Source of the DNA: Nitrospirota bacterium
Lineage (GTDB): Bacteria > Nitrospirota > Thermodesulfovibrionia > Thermodesulfovibrionales > Dissulfurispiraceae
Assembly: GCA_021847795.1 (NCBI GenBank)
Contig: JAJZPZ010000008.1
Span: 1-49,271 of the forward strand
Reading direction: 5' to 3'
DNA: 49,271 nt
Shown here: in pieces, positions 32,290 to 41,091 of the stretch
Numbering within the stretch: the stretch's first letter is position 1
How the letters are laid out: each line of letters starts with the position of its first letter
Program-made: the position numbers and the translations under genes
The notes under the pieces: generated by a model
Seen by the model: only the letters and a program-made list of their open reading frames with translations
The model's database searches: none
Told to the model about the DNA's origin: nothing

Positions 32290-32769
32290 ATGCGAAAAGT
32301 CTATCTGCTTGTTTTTGCACTCATCCTCTCTCTTGTCTCGCTTGGCCTTGCCGCCGGCAAGTCAGCGGGCGGACACTCCTACAAGGCGAAACTTTCGGGA
32401 AGTGAAGTTGTCCCCCCGGTAAAGACCAATGCAAAAGGCGAAGCCACGTTCGGCAAAGGGAAAAACACCCGTGAGATGACGTACCAATTGAATGTGGAAA
32501 ATCTTGAGAATGCCACGGCAGCACACATCCATCAAGGAAAGAAAGGCGAAAACGGCCCTCCTGTGGTGGCATTGTTCAACGGACCCAAGAAAGCAAGCAA
32601 GTTCAGCGGCATGCTTGCTGAGGGCACTATTTCCGCAAAAGATTTTTCAGGCCCTTTGAAAGGGAAATCCCTGAAAGACCTGATTGATATGATCAAGGCC
32701 GGAAACGCCTATGTAAATGTGCATACCGAGAAGCATCCCGACGGGGAGATCCGTGGACAGATAAAGTAG
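32290..32769 (+). CDS. exported CHRD domain protein
   Basis: The start is ATG 32290, after AAAAGGAGAAC, giving a Sec signal peptide (MRKVYLLVFALILSLVSLGL, cleavage near LAA). The rest is one CHRD (chordin-type) domain: SYKAKLSGSEVVPPVKTNAK, EATFGKGKNTREMTYQLNVE, TAAHIHQGKKGENGPPVVAL and AYVNVHTEKHPDGEIRGQIK at the end. Bacterial CHRD proteins are exported beta-sandwich proteins of unknown function, with conserved His residues (HIHQG, NVHTEKHPDGEIRGQ). The adjacent downstream bases contain a 16-base palindrome (32802-32817). Confidence 0.93.
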   Translation: MRKVYLLVFALILSLVSLGLAAGKSAGGHSYKAKLSGSEVVPPVKTNAKGEATFGKGKNTREMTYQLNVENLENATAAHIHQGKKGENGPPVVALFNGPKKASKFSGMLAEGTISAKDFSGPLKGKSLKDLIDMIKAGNAYVNVHTEKHPDGEIRGQIK

Positions 32770-32995
32770 GGATGCCCGGGATTTTATGCGTGCGCTGCAG
32801 CAAGGGGCCGGCCCCTTCTTCCCCGTTATTTCCACTCTGCCCTGAAGGGAAACAGTACGCGCCGACAGGACACTGAAACCACAGAAGACAACTGCCAAGC
32901 CCTCAACTCATAAAAACGGTTTCCCACATGAAGCGGCGCAGCCGGCAATTTCCGCGGTCCGGGATAACAGCACAAATCTCAAGGAGACAACAGGC

Positions 32996-34912
32996 ATGCC
33001 GTTGATATCGTATGCAGGAAAGACAGGGGCCCCTGAGTTCAGGGAGGGGCTGGAGTGGCTCAATGCAGGCCGTCCTTTGTCTCTCAAAGACCTGAGAGGC
33101 AAGATCGTGCTTCTCGATTTCTGGACACACTGCTGCATCAACTGTATACACGCCCTTGTTGATCTGAAGAGGCTTGAAGCCAAATACCCCTCCGAGCTTG
33201 TTGTTATCGGCGTGCATTCGGGCAAGTTCACTGCGGAAAGGGACACCCGCACTATCCGCGAGGCAATCCTGAAATACGATATAGGACATCCGGTAGTGAA
33301 TGACAGGGATTTCGAGATCTGGAACGCATACTCAGTGAGTGCATGGCCGAGCTTTGTCATTATCGATCCTGAAGGAAGGATCGTTGGAAAACATTCGGGT
33401 GAGGATGTATTCGATCTGTTTGACCGGATTATCAGGGGCATGATCAGGGAATTCGATATGCTCGGGAAAATGGACAGGAGTCCTTTGCCCTTTGCGCATG
33501 AAAAAGAGAGGGGCCTGCGCACCCTTCTCTCGTTCCCGGGAAAGATTGCCTCCGATGGCGCAAGGCTTTTCATCTCTGATTCGGACCACAACCGCATTGT
33601 CATAATGTCCCTTGGGAACAGTGCCGTACTCGACGCTATCGGAGAAGGCCGGCCAGGATTGCGGGATGGAAGATATGAATATGCACGGTTCAACAGGCCC
33701 CAGGGGGTTGCGGTTGCGGGGGGAATGCTCTACGTAGCTGATACCGGGAATCACGCTATCCGCAGGGTCGATCTCGCGGCAAGGGAAGTGTTTACCCTTG
33801 CCGGCACAGGAAAGCAGGCCCACCGGTTCAACGTCAGCGGCAAAGGGCGCGGGGCGCCCCTGAATTCACCCTGGGACCTCCTGGTCCATGAGGGGCTGCT
33901 CTATATCGCCATGGCAGGGCCTCATCAACTCTGGACACTGGACCTGGAGACCCTGGAAGTGCAGCCCTATGCCGGGACAGGACGTGAGGACATAGTTGAC
34001 GACTACCTGTCCGATGCAGCCCTTGCACAGCCGAGTGGAATAACCACGGATGGGAAGAGGTTGTATTTTGCCGACAGCGAAACGAGTTCAATACGTTCTG
34101 CGGACCTTTTCCCGGGAGGCAGGGTTGAAACCATTGTCGGGGCAGGGCTGTTCGAATATGGAGACAGAGACGGCGCCGGAGCAGAGGTGCGGCTCCAGCA
34201 TCCCCTCGGTGTTCTCTGGCACGATGGCCTGCTCTATGTTGCCGATACCTACAACAACAAGATAAAGAAGATCGATCCCGGGGCACGGCGCTCTGAAACG
34301 TTCATAGGCACAGGGAAGCCCGGTATGAAAGACGGACCGGCAGGAGAGGCTGAACTGAACGAGCCGGAAGGGCTGGCATATGCAGAAGGCAAGCTGTACA
34401 TTGCTGATACCCATAATCATTCGGTCCGTGTTTTTGATTTCGGGACAGGGCGTGTTGCGACAGTGCAGCTGCAGGATACGGACAAACTTGCTGCTCCGCT
34501 GCAAAGGCCCGGGGACCCGTTCCAGGGCAAGGAAGTTGAGTTCCCGGAAGAGACGATTGCCGCCGGAGAGGGGGCGTTGGATATTTTCGTACGGTTCTTC
34601 AAAGGCTACAAGCTGAACAGGGCCGCGCCTTTATATGCGAGCCTGTTTTCAAAGGACAGTGCCGTGGTACGGGCGGGCACTGGTCCGGTTGGACAGGATA
34701 TCTATGATCCGGTGTTCCCCATACGCCTTCCTGCGGTGTTTGCAGAAGGCAAAACAATGGTGACCGTTGACCTCATTATCTATTACTGCCGGGAGGAACA
34801 GGAGAGCCTCTGCTTTATCAAACACTTCCGTGCTCTTGTGCCGGTACATGTGAGCCGCAGCAGCATTGCGCATACCATAAGCATCGATGTGACAGTGGAT
34901 GAACCGGGATAG
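32996..34912 (+). CDS. thioredoxin-like/NHL-repeat protein (NHLRC2-like)
   Basis: The 638-residue protein is built like NHLRC2. Residues about 28-160 form a thioredoxin-like domain (GKIVLLDFWTHCCINCIHAL, with a Cys-Cys-x-x-Cys motif, and VSAWPSFVIIDPEG with the cis-Pro). Five to six NHL propeller blades follow (FNRPQGVAVAGGMLYVADTG, LNSPWDLLVHEGLLYIA, LQHPLGVLWHDGLLYVADTY, LNEPEGLAYAEGKLYIADTH). A C-terminal beta domain ends VSRSSIAHTISIDVTVDEPG. No signal peptide is evident. A thiol-disulfide role is inferred from CxxC; the propeller probably binds partners. The ATG follows CAAGGAGAC. Confidence 0.92.
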   Translation: MPLISYAGKTGAPEFREGLEWLNAGRPLSLKDLRGKIVLLDFWTHCCINCIHALVDLKRLEAKYPSELVVIGVHSGKFTAERDTRTIREAILKYDIGHPVVNDRDFEIWNAYSVSAWPSFVIIDPEGRIVGKHSGEDVFDLFDRIIRGMIREFDMLGKMDRSPLPFAHEKERGLRTLLSFPGKIASDGARLFISDSDHNRIVIMSLGNSAVLDAIGEGRPGLRDGRYEYARFNRPQGVAVAGGMLYVADTGNHAIRRVDLAAREVFTLAGTGKQAHRFNVSGKGRGAPLNSPWDLLVHEGLLYIAMAGPHQLWTLDLETLEVQPYAGTGREDIVDDYLSDAALAQPSGITTDGKRLYFADSETSSIRSADLFPGGRVETIVGAGLFEYGDRDGAGAEVRLQHPLGVLWHDGLLYVADTYNNKIKKIDPGARRSETFIGTGKPGMKDGPAGEAELNEPEGLAYAEGKLYIADTHNHSVRVFDFGTGRVATVQLQDTDKLAAPLQRPGDPFQGKEVEFPEETIAAGEGALDIFVRFFKGYKLNRAAPLYASLFSKDSAVVRAGTGPVGQDIYDPVFPIRLPAVFAEGKTMVTVDLIIYYCREEQESLCFIKHFRALVPVHVSRSSIAHTISIDVTVDEPG

Positions 34913-35014
34913 CTCCTGATTACAAAACTGAAATTCCAAAACCCAAAAGTAAACAGGTTCCCTCTTGCTATTTGGAGTTCGGCGCTTGGGACTTTGCCTT
35001 GCAAAGAGGAGGCT

Positions 35015-35680
35015 ATGATGAAACCTTTTCAAAAGAGCTTTACCCAGACAGCAGGATATCAATACCTGCTCTTTCTGCCTGAAGGGTATCTGGACGGCAA
35101 AGAAAAGTGGCCGATGATTCTCTTCCTGCACGGCGCAGGAGAACGGGGAAATGATCTGCAGAAGGTGAAGCGGCACGGTATCCCGAAAATTGCGGAGGAA
35201 CAGGAACGCTTCCCTTTTATTGCCGTTTCTCCGCAATGCCCGGCGGACCAGTACTGGCTCACCAATATGCTGCTTTCGCTTCTCGATGAGGTGGCGGATA
35301 ACCAACGGGTCGATACGGACAGCATTTATCTTACCGGCATCAGCATGGGAGGGTATGCGACATGGGAAACGGCAATCGGGTATCCTGACCGTTTTGCTGC
35401 AATAGCCCCGGTTTGCGGGGGGGACAATCCTGATGAAGTATGCAGGATCAAGCATGTCCCTGCATGGGTGTTCCATGGCGCCAAAGACCCTGTCATCCCT
35501 GTTTCAGAATCCGAGGAGATGGTCAATGCCCTCAAGAGGTGCGGAGGGAATGTGCGGTTTACCGTTTACCCGGAAGCAGGCCATGATTCATGGACGGAAA
35601 CATACAACAATCCGCAGCTTTATGAATGGCTTTTGAAATACAAAAGACTTGCCGTCAGTCCCATAAGCGGGGGAATATAA
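35015..35680 (+). CDS. alpha/beta hydrolase (dienelactone/prolyl oligopeptidase-like esterase)
   Basis: The start is ATG 35015 (or 35018), after AAAGAGGAGGC. The 221-residue fold has an oxyanion segment MILFLHGAGERGNDLQ, nucleophile elbow GISMGGYATWE (Ser), acid HGAKDPVIPV (Asp) and histidine EAGHDSWTETY, so a complete catalytic triad is visible. It resembles the PHB-depolymerase/prolyl-oligopeptidase-like carboxylesterases. No signal peptide is present. Non-coding bases on both sides (34930-35000 and 35725-35755) contain TTTGGAG/TTTGGGATT-type low-complexity repeats. Confidence 0.9.
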   Translation: MMKPFQKSFTQTAGYQYLLFLPEGYLDGKEKWPMILFLHGAGERGNDLQKVKRHGIPKIAEEQERFPFIAVSPQCPADQYWLTNMLLSLLDEVADNQRVDTDSIYLTGISMGGYATWETAIGYPDRFAAIAPVCGGDNPDEVCRIKHVPAWVFHGAKDPVIPVSESEEMVNALKRCGGNVRFTVYPEAGHDSWTETYNNPQLYEWLLKYKRLAVSPISGGI

Positions 35681-35756
35681 TGCGCAAGGGATGAAAACTA
35701 TTCGGCAAATCCCCCTTGCCCTTCATCGTTTGAGATTTGGGGTTTGGGATTTGCCT

Positions 35757-35999
35757 CTAGCGCATCATGTCGCGGATTCTTTTTGTCTTGTGGCACTCGA
35801 AACAATCGTACTTCGGCGGGTGATCGGCCTTCATCGGGAATTGTTTGCCCGGGCCGTGGCAGCCCATGCACAGCGCGTAGTCGGTTATCCCTTTGTGCGC
35901 GGCATCATCGGGCACGCGCGGATATTTTTCCCCTGAAATGGAATAGAGCAGGCCGAGTACAACCAGGACAAAAACAACAAAACCGATCGTGCTTTTCAT
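35757..35999 (-). CDS. membrane-anchored diheme c-type cytochrome, small
   Basis: The 80-residue protein has one N-terminal membrane segment (GFVVFVLVVLGLLYSI), followed by two heme-binding motifs: CMGCH and CFECH near the C-terminus. Met and His residues that could be distal ligands lie in between (KQFPMKADHPP). The size and layout suit an electron shuttle on the periplasmic face. No partner oxidoreductase is adjacent. It is probably transcribed divergently from the YgiQ gene. Confidence 0.88.
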   Translation of the reverse strand: MKSTIGFVVFVLVVLGLLYSISGEKYPRVPDDAAHKGITDYALCMGCHGPGKQFPMKADHPPKYDCFECHKTKRIRDMMR

Positions 36000-36165
36000 G
36001 ATATGGATTGTAGCATATCCATGGTTTCCGAGGCTATCCGTCCATGCAGTTCCGTCATGCTGTTCCCCCGTATCCCTTCCACGTTTCGAATACCCCGCGT
36101 CCTGCTGCTTGCAATATCAGGCGCTTCCGCATCACAATAAAAGGGATTGCAGAAGGAGAAAGATT

Positions 36166-37890
36166 ATGTTCTTACCGACAACACAGGGAGAGATACGGAA
36201 GCTTGGCTGGGATGGATTGGATGTTGTCCTTGTGACCGGGGACACCTATATCGACAGCCCTTACATAGGGGTTGCGGTAATCGGCAAGGTCCTTTCCGCA
36301 GCCGGGTACCGCGTGGGAGTCATTGCCCAGCCGGACACTAAAACCGGGGAGGACATCACGAGGCTCGGGGAACCGCGCCTGTTCTGGGGGATTACCGCCG
36401 GCTCGGTGGATTCCATGGTGGCCAACTATACGGCGCTGAAGAAACGGAGGAAAAGTGACGACTTTACCCCGGGAGGAGAGAACACCCGGAGGCCTGATCG
36501 CGCCACGATCGCTTATGCCAACCTGATACGGAGGCATTTCAAAAATACCCGGCCCCTTGTGCTGGGTGGGATTGAGGCAAGCCTGAGGAGAATAGCCCAT
36601 TACGACTATTGGGACAATGCCGTCAGGAAATCGGTGCTCTTTGATGCAAAGGCCGATGTCCTTGTCTACGGCATGGGTGAGAAGGCCATTGTCGAAGTGG
36701 CGGAAGGCTTGGCCCGGGGTAAGGACATAAAGGATGTAAGGGGAATCTGCTATATTGCAAAGGAGCCGAGGGATGGGCGCCTCCTGCTGCCGTCCTATGA
36801 GGAAGTAAAGCAGGACAAGACAAAATTCACCGGGATGTTCCGCCTTTTTTATGTAAATAATGATCCCCTTACCGCCCGGGGGCTTTGCCAGCAGCAGGAT
36901 GCACGGTTCCTCATACAGAACCCGCCTGCAGCGCATCCTTCGGAAAAGGACCTGGATGCGATACACGACATGCCTTTTGCCCGGGACGTGCATCCGCACT
37001 ATAAAAAACAGGGAGCGGTCCGGGCCCTGGACACCATAAAGTTCTCTCTCACCACCCACCGGGGGTGTTACGGCGAATGCAACTTCTGCGCTATTGCAGT
37101 ACACCAGGGCCGGACGATTTGTTCGCGCAGCGCCGGTTCTCTTCTCCGGGAAGCCGCGGTTTTGGCGGGGCTCCCGGGGTTCAAAGGCAACATCGCGGAT
37201 GTGGGCGGCCCCACTGCCAACATGTACGGCATTGAGTGCGACAAGAAACTGGGCAAGGGCGCCTGCAGTAACAAACGCTGCCTCTATCCGGCAAAATGCA
37301 GGCAATTGAAGGTGGACCATACGCGGCAGAGAGAACTCCTGCGGCTGCTCAGGAATGCGCCGGGGATCAGGAAGGTCTTTATCGCATCGGGGATCAGGTA
37401 CGATATGGTCCTGGAAGATGCGGTGTGCGGGGCCGCCTATTTGAGGGACCTTGTGGAGCACCATGTCTCGGGGCAGCTCAAGATAGCGCCGGAGCATGCG
37501 GAGGACGCTGTCCTGAAGAGGATGGGAAAGCCGGGGCGAACGTATGTCCAGGCATTCAAGCAGGCCTTTGACGGGCTGAACAAAAAGATGGGGAAAAAAC
37601 AGTTCCTCACCTACTACCTCATTGCCGCGCATCCGGGGTGCGATGAAAAGGCCATGCGCAGGCTCAGGGAATTCACCTCGCGGGAGCTGAACATCCGTCC
37701 CGAGCAGGTGCAGATATTCACGCCCCTGCCATCCACCTACTCCACGTTGATGTATTACACGGAAAAAGACCCCTTCACCGGGGAGAGGATTTTCGTGGAA
37801 AAAGACAATGGAAAGAAAAAACGCCAGAAGGACCTGGTGGTTGCCGGTCCTCCGCACCGGGGGCGATCAGTGGCGCGGGTGAAGTCCTGA
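36166..37890 (+). CDS. YgiQ family radical SAM protein
   Basis: The start is ATG 36166, after GAAGGAGAAAG; the open frame extends upstream to 35989 but without family similarity. The 574-residue protein has the YgiQ N-terminal domain (DVVLVTGDTYIDSPYIGVAV, PRLFWGITAGSVDSMVANYT, YDYWDN) and a radical SAM core with HRGCYGECNFCAI (Cys 301, 305, 308 binding the 4Fe-4S cluster). DVGGPTANMYG and APEHAEDAVLKRMGKPG are further family segments. The reaction catalysed by YgiQ proteins is not established. Confidence 0.95.
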   Translation: MFLPTTQGEIRKLGWDGLDVVLVTGDTYIDSPYIGVAVIGKVLSAAGYRVGVIAQPDTKTGEDITRLGEPRLFWGITAGSVDSMVANYTALKKRRKSDDFTPGGENTRRPDRATIAYANLIRRHFKNTRPLVLGGIEASLRRIAHYDYWDNAVRKSVLFDAKADVLVYGMGEKAIVEVAEGLARGKDIKDVRGICYIAKEPRDGRLLLPSYEEVKQDKTKFTGMFRLFYVNNDPLTARGLCQQQDARFLIQNPPAAHPSEKDLDAIHDMPFARDVHPHYKKQGAVRALDTIKFSLTTHRGCYGECNFCAIAVHQGRTICSRSAGSLLREAAVLAGLPGFKGNIADVGGPTANMYGIECDKKLGKGACSNKRCLYPAKCRQLKVDHTRQRELLRLLRNAPGIRKVFIASGIRYDMVLEDAVCGAAYLRDLVEHHVSGQLKIAPEHAEDAVLKRMGKPGRTYVQAFKQAFDGLNKKMGKKQFLTYYLIAAHPGCDEKAMRRLREFTSRELNIRPEQVQIFTPLPSTYSTLMYYTEKDPFTGERIFVEKDNGKKKRQKDLVVAGPPHRGRSVARVKS

Positions 37891-37963
37891 GGCCTGTCCG
37901 ACAGGTTGCGTGCCCGGCTTTTATGGTACAGTAACCGTACTATTTTCCAACAAGGAGCACTCT

Positions 37964-38167
37964 ATGGCAAAGTATACAGCGCCTATTGACGAAGATACCC
38001 GTCAGAGGATTCATGCATTACCGGGCAAGGTGAAGTTCGCAGCTTTTATGCGCAAGGCGATCTCCGTCTTTGTCGAGGAGCTTGAGAAAGATCCCGGCCT
38101 GGAGCCCGATAATTTCATCATCACGGTCACAGCCCGGAAAGATGCCTCAGACAAAAAGAGAAAATAA
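37964..38167 (+). CDS. small hypothetical protein, 67 aa
   Basis: The ATG follows CAAGGAGC. The product MAKYTAPIDEDTRQRIHALP... has two predicted helices (FAAFMRKAISVFVEELEKD) and a basic tail. Its arrangement recalls small ribbon-helix-helix-like or regulatory proteins, but no family is recognised. It ends 4 bases before the methyltransferase ATG, so the two are probably one operon. Confidence 0.7.
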   Translation: MAKYTAPIDEDTRQRIHALPGKVKFAAFMRKAISVFVEELEKDPGLEPDNFIITVTARKDASDKKRK

Positions 38168-38171
38168 CGAC

Positions 38172-39335
38172 ATGAAAAAAAGCAGTATATTGATTACCTG
38201 TGCAAAGGGGATAGCGCCTTTTCTGAAGGAGGAGGTCCTTGCCCTGGGCTTCCCTGTGCTTGATGAAACCATTGCAGGCGTAGCGACAGAGGGGACCCTT
38301 GATGATACCCAAAGACTCAATCTCCTGCTCCGCACAGGGCACCGCGTCCTCTTTCTCATCAGGGAATTCACTGCCCCTGATGCCGAAGCCCTTTATCGCG
38401 GGGTGTCGCAGATACCCTGGGAGGATTACATAGCGGAAGATGGATATCTCTCCGTCACTTCGAGCGTGGACAACCCGACGATCAGGGACTCGCGTTTCGC
38501 GAATGTGAAGTGCAAGGACGCCATTGTGGACAGGATAAAGGAAAAGTGCGGGCAGCGCCCTGATTCAGGTCCTGCCCAGGACAGGGTTGTGGTCAACCTC
38601 TACTGGAAGGGCGATAATTGCTCCCTGTATTTTGACACTTCAGGGGAACCCCTCTCCCGGCGCGGATACAGGAAAATCCCCATGAATGCGCCCATGCAGG
38701 AGACCCTTGCCGCGGCCGTCATCATGGCAATGGGATGGACCGGCAGCGGCCATTTCATCAACCCCATGTGCGGCAGCGGCACCCTTGCCGTTGAAGCGGC
38801 ATTGCGGGGACTGAACAGGGCTTCCGGGCTGTTACGGGGCAATTTCGGGTTCATGCATCTCAAGGGATTCAACAACCAGTTGTGGGACAGCCTGCGTGAG
38901 CAGGCAAAGAAAGAGGCAAAAAAGACACTGGATTGCCGCATCATCGCCGGCGACATCAGGAGAGAGGCGGTGGAGGCGGCAAAGAAAAACGCTGCCGCAG
39001 CAGGGGTGGAGGACCTGATCGAATTCGCTGTGTGCGACTATTCCGAAACCCCGGTCCCCGCAGGCGGAGGGGCCGTGATCCTCAACCCGGAATACGGGGA
39101 GCGGATGGGAAAGATCAGGGAACTTGAGGGTGTGTACAAGGGGATCGGCGACTTTTTCAAGCAGAAGTGCAGGGGCTATACGGGGTATCTTTTCACCGGC
39201 AATCTTGACCTTGCAAAAAAAGTCGGACTGAGGCCAAAGCGGAAGATTCCCTTCTTCAACGGCGGGATAGAATGCAGGCTCCTCGAATTCGAGCTGTACG
39301 AGGGCAGCAGGAAGAGCAAATACGCGGGGGGGTAG
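38172..39335 (+). CDS. THUMP-domain class I RNA methyltransferase (RlmL/YpsC-like)
   Basis: The start is ATG 38172; the frame is open upstream but overlaps the preceding gene. Residues 1-160 carry a ferredoxin-like plus THUMP RNA-binding region (ILITCAKGIAPFLKEEVLAL). The Rossmann methyltransferase domain has FINPMCGSGTLAVEAALRG (SAM motif I), IIAGDIRREAVEAAKKN and the target-base motif ILNPEYGERMG, the N-P-E-Y variant of the N2-guanine methyltransferase NPPYG. The family modifies 23S rRNA guanines (RlmL) or tRNA; the substrate here is not proven. At 387 residues it lacks the RlmK half. Confidence 0.9.
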   Translation: MKKSSILITCAKGIAPFLKEEVLALGFPVLDETIAGVATEGTLDDTQRLNLLLRTGHRVLFLIREFTAPDAEALYRGVSQIPWEDYIAEDGYLSVTSSVDNPTIRDSRFANVKCKDAIVDRIKEKCGQRPDSGPAQDRVVVNLYWKGDNCSLYFDTSGEPLSRRGYRKIPMNAPMQETLAAAVIMAMGWTGSGHFINPMCGSGTLAVEAALRGLNRASGLLRGNFGFMHLKGFNNQLWDSLREQAKKEAKKTLDCRIIAGDIRREAVEAAKKNAAAAGVEDLIEFAVCDYSETPVPAGGGAVILNPEYGERMGKIRELEGVYKGIGDFFKQKCRGYTGYLFTGNLDLAKKVGLRPKRKIPFFNGGIECRLLEFELYEGSRKSKYAGG

Positions 39336-39355
39336 TAATATTCCTCACCTGTCTC

Positions 39356-39617
39356 CGGCAGTGGGGCAATTTGCCGGAAAGCCTTTCATTGGATCGTACC
39401 AGGGGAGGGAGGCGTGGATCAGAGTCTTTGGGAAGCGATTCCTTAGAGCCGATCCCTCACGCCATTTGAAGGCAATTACCGCACCACCTCTGTCTTGTAC
39501 AGATGAAACAGGCAATCTAATAATTCTTCTATCGCATTTTCCCAAAGACTCTGAGTCATGCCTTCCTTCCCTGTACCACCTCTATCTTCCAGTATGGGGC
39601 AGACTGCCCCACTACCG
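39356..39617. repeat. inverted-repeat element, copy C (262 bp)
   Basis: AGTGGGGCA (39360-39368) pairs with 39605-39613, and TCAGAGTCTTTGGGA (39419-39433) pairs perfectly with 39540-39554, with imperfect complementarity between (about 75 bases per arm). The inner stem AGTCTTTGGGAAGCGAT resembles that of copies A and B. The roughly 95-base core has a similar length and partial similarity (ACCGC, GAAACA, TTCTATCGC). It fills the gap between the methyltransferase and radical SAM genes. No coding capacity is seen. Confidence 0.65.
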
Positions 39618-39629
39618 TTTCCCCCGCTG

Positions 39630-41072
39630 CTATTTTTTCTGCCGTTTGAAAACGCCGCTTTTCACGAAGAGCCAGAAAAGGCTCCTCATGCTTTTTGCCG
39701 CAACCGCTACATCATGGAGGCTCCTCAGTTCGAGGATCCTCTTCAGGATGAAGGAGGGCCGGGAGTAAAACTTTCTGAATGCGATCTGGCGGAGCGTCAG
39801 GATCTCCTCCCGTGTCATGGTGTGGGGAATGAAGGCCGCGCCCTGGTATGTGAAGTCTGCGAGGTCCTCCGATATGATCCCGTATTTGTCGAGGTTGTCG
39901 TAGAGGTACGTTCCCGGGAAAGGCGTTATGGCATGGAAATTCGCTATGTCGGGATTGAGGTCAACGGCAAAGTCGATGGTCTGCAGCCCCTCTTCGAAGG
40001 TCTCCCCGGGAATGCCGAACATAAAGGGAGTGCTTACGCGGATGCCCACCTCCTGCGCGGCCTTTACCGCCTTCCTGATCTGCTCCGGCGTCGTGCCTTT
40101 CCGTATGGTGTTGAGGTTTTTCTGGACGCCGCTTTCCGCTCCGAAGAGTATTGCCCAGCAGCCTGCATCCCTGAACGCCTGGAGCAGCGGCTTGTCTACC
40201 TGGTTTACGCATGCCGAGGCAAACCAGGTGAAATCGAGGTTCCTTTCCTTTATCCCCCGGGCAATGCGCATGGCACGGTCGTAATCAGCGGCAAGGGTGT
40301 CGTCGATGAATTTTATCTCCCTGTATCCCCGGCTTATGCAGTGCTCTATCTCGTCCAGCACACTCTCAACGCTGCGGTAGCGTATGCCGCTCTTCCGCGT
40401 CTTGTCGATCTGGAAGCAATAAATGCATTGCCTGTTGCATCCCCGGGAGGTCATCAGGACAGCCACGGGCTTTCTTTTGTAGGTAGCGGGAGGCGGGATA
40501 TACAGCATTGCATCTCCCAGGAGATCTCTTGCAGGAAAGGGGAGAGAGTCGAGGTCGGTGATGAGGGGCCGGGGCGGGTTTATTATTATGTCCTTCCCTT
40601 GCCGGTAAGCGATTCCCCGGATCCCGTCGAGGCCTTTTCCTGCCTGCAGTCTTTCAACCATCTCAAGGGCCGGGAACTCCCCCTCGCCGGTGACGACTGC
40701 ATCGATGCATTCCCCTGCATCCTGCAGGCAGCGCTCCCGGACAGCAATGGGATAGGGGCCTCCTGAGCAGATAAAGACATGCCCTTTCAGCGCCTGCCTG
40801 CAATCGGCAGCGGTTTTCTTTGCCTTGCTCCAGCCGAAGGTGGTCGAATAGATGCCGATGAATTCGGGCCTGAAGGCCGTTACCCTGCCGAGCAGTTCCT
40901 CATGGGTAAGGAATGCGCCGTTCAGGAATATGACTTCGTGGCCCGCCTCCCTGAGAACGGCTGCCACATACAATGTGCCCAGCGGCTGCCAGTAGTTGAT
41001 CTGGGAACTTGCGGTTTTCGAGGAGAAGATGTCTTCCGGCACCCACGAAGGAATGAGCAATGCGCATTTCAT
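39630..41072 (-). CDS. B12-binding domain-containing radical SAM protein
   Basis: The 480-residue enzyme has an N-terminal cobalamin-binding-like Rossmann domain (LGTLYVAAVLREAGHEVIFL, FIGIYSTTFGW). A radical SAM domain follows with SRGCNRQCIYCF (4Fe-4S), EIKFIDDTLAAD and SPFM-like FMFGIPGETFEEG (GxPGE-type SAM-binding segment). Such BchE/Elp3-type proteins often methylate or rearrange unreactive carbons on lipids, cofactors or sugars. It begins 19 bases after the FAD oxidoreductase stop, so the two form an operon. The substrate is unknown. Confidence 0.92.
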   Translation of the reverse strand: MKCALLIPSWVPEDIFSSKTASSQINYWQPLGTLYVAAVLREAGHEVIFLNGAFLTHEELLGRVTAFRPEFIGIYSTTFGWSKAKKTAADCRQALKGHVFICSGGPYPIAVRERCLQDAGECIDAVVTGEGEFPALEMVERLQAGKGLDGIRGIAYRQGKDIIINPPRPLITDLDSLPFPARDLLGDAMLYIPPPATYKRKPVAVLMTSRGCNRQCIYCFQIDKTRKSGIRYRSVESVLDEIEHCISRGYREIKFIDDTLAADYDRAMRIARGIKERNLDFTWFASACVNQVDKPLLQAFRDAGCWAILFGAESGVQKNLNTIRKGTTPEQIRKAVKAAQEVGIRVSTPFMFGIPGETFEEGLQTIDFAVDLNPDIANFHAITPFPGTYLYDNLDKYGIISEDLADFTYQGAAFIPHTMTREEILTLRQIAFRKFYSRPSFILKRILELRSLHDVAVAAKSMRSLFWLFVKSGVFKRQKK

Positions 41073-41091
41073 CGGTGGGACTGCCCCTCCA

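Noticed and set aside
32802-32817. Palindrome AAGGGGCCGGCCCCTT after the CHRD gene as a terminator
   Set aside because: It has no loop and no U-tract, so I did not list it as a terminator.
34913-35756. TTTGGAG/TTTGGGATT repeats on both sides of the esterase gene as a mobile-element boundary
   Set aside because: The repeats are short, degenerate and low-complexity, with no terminal structure or target duplication.
36172-37857. 561-codon open frame on the minus strand opposite the YgiQ gene
   Set aside because: It lies entirely antisense to a gene with clear radical SAM motifs, has no ribosome site and reads as low-complexity Pro/Arg/His sequence. It is a shadow caused by GC-rich codon use.
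39558-40766. 402-codon open frame on the plus strand opposite the B12-radical SAM gene
   Set aside because: Antisense shadow of a gene with a clear Cys motif. It starts inside the inverted-repeat element and has no recognisable domain.
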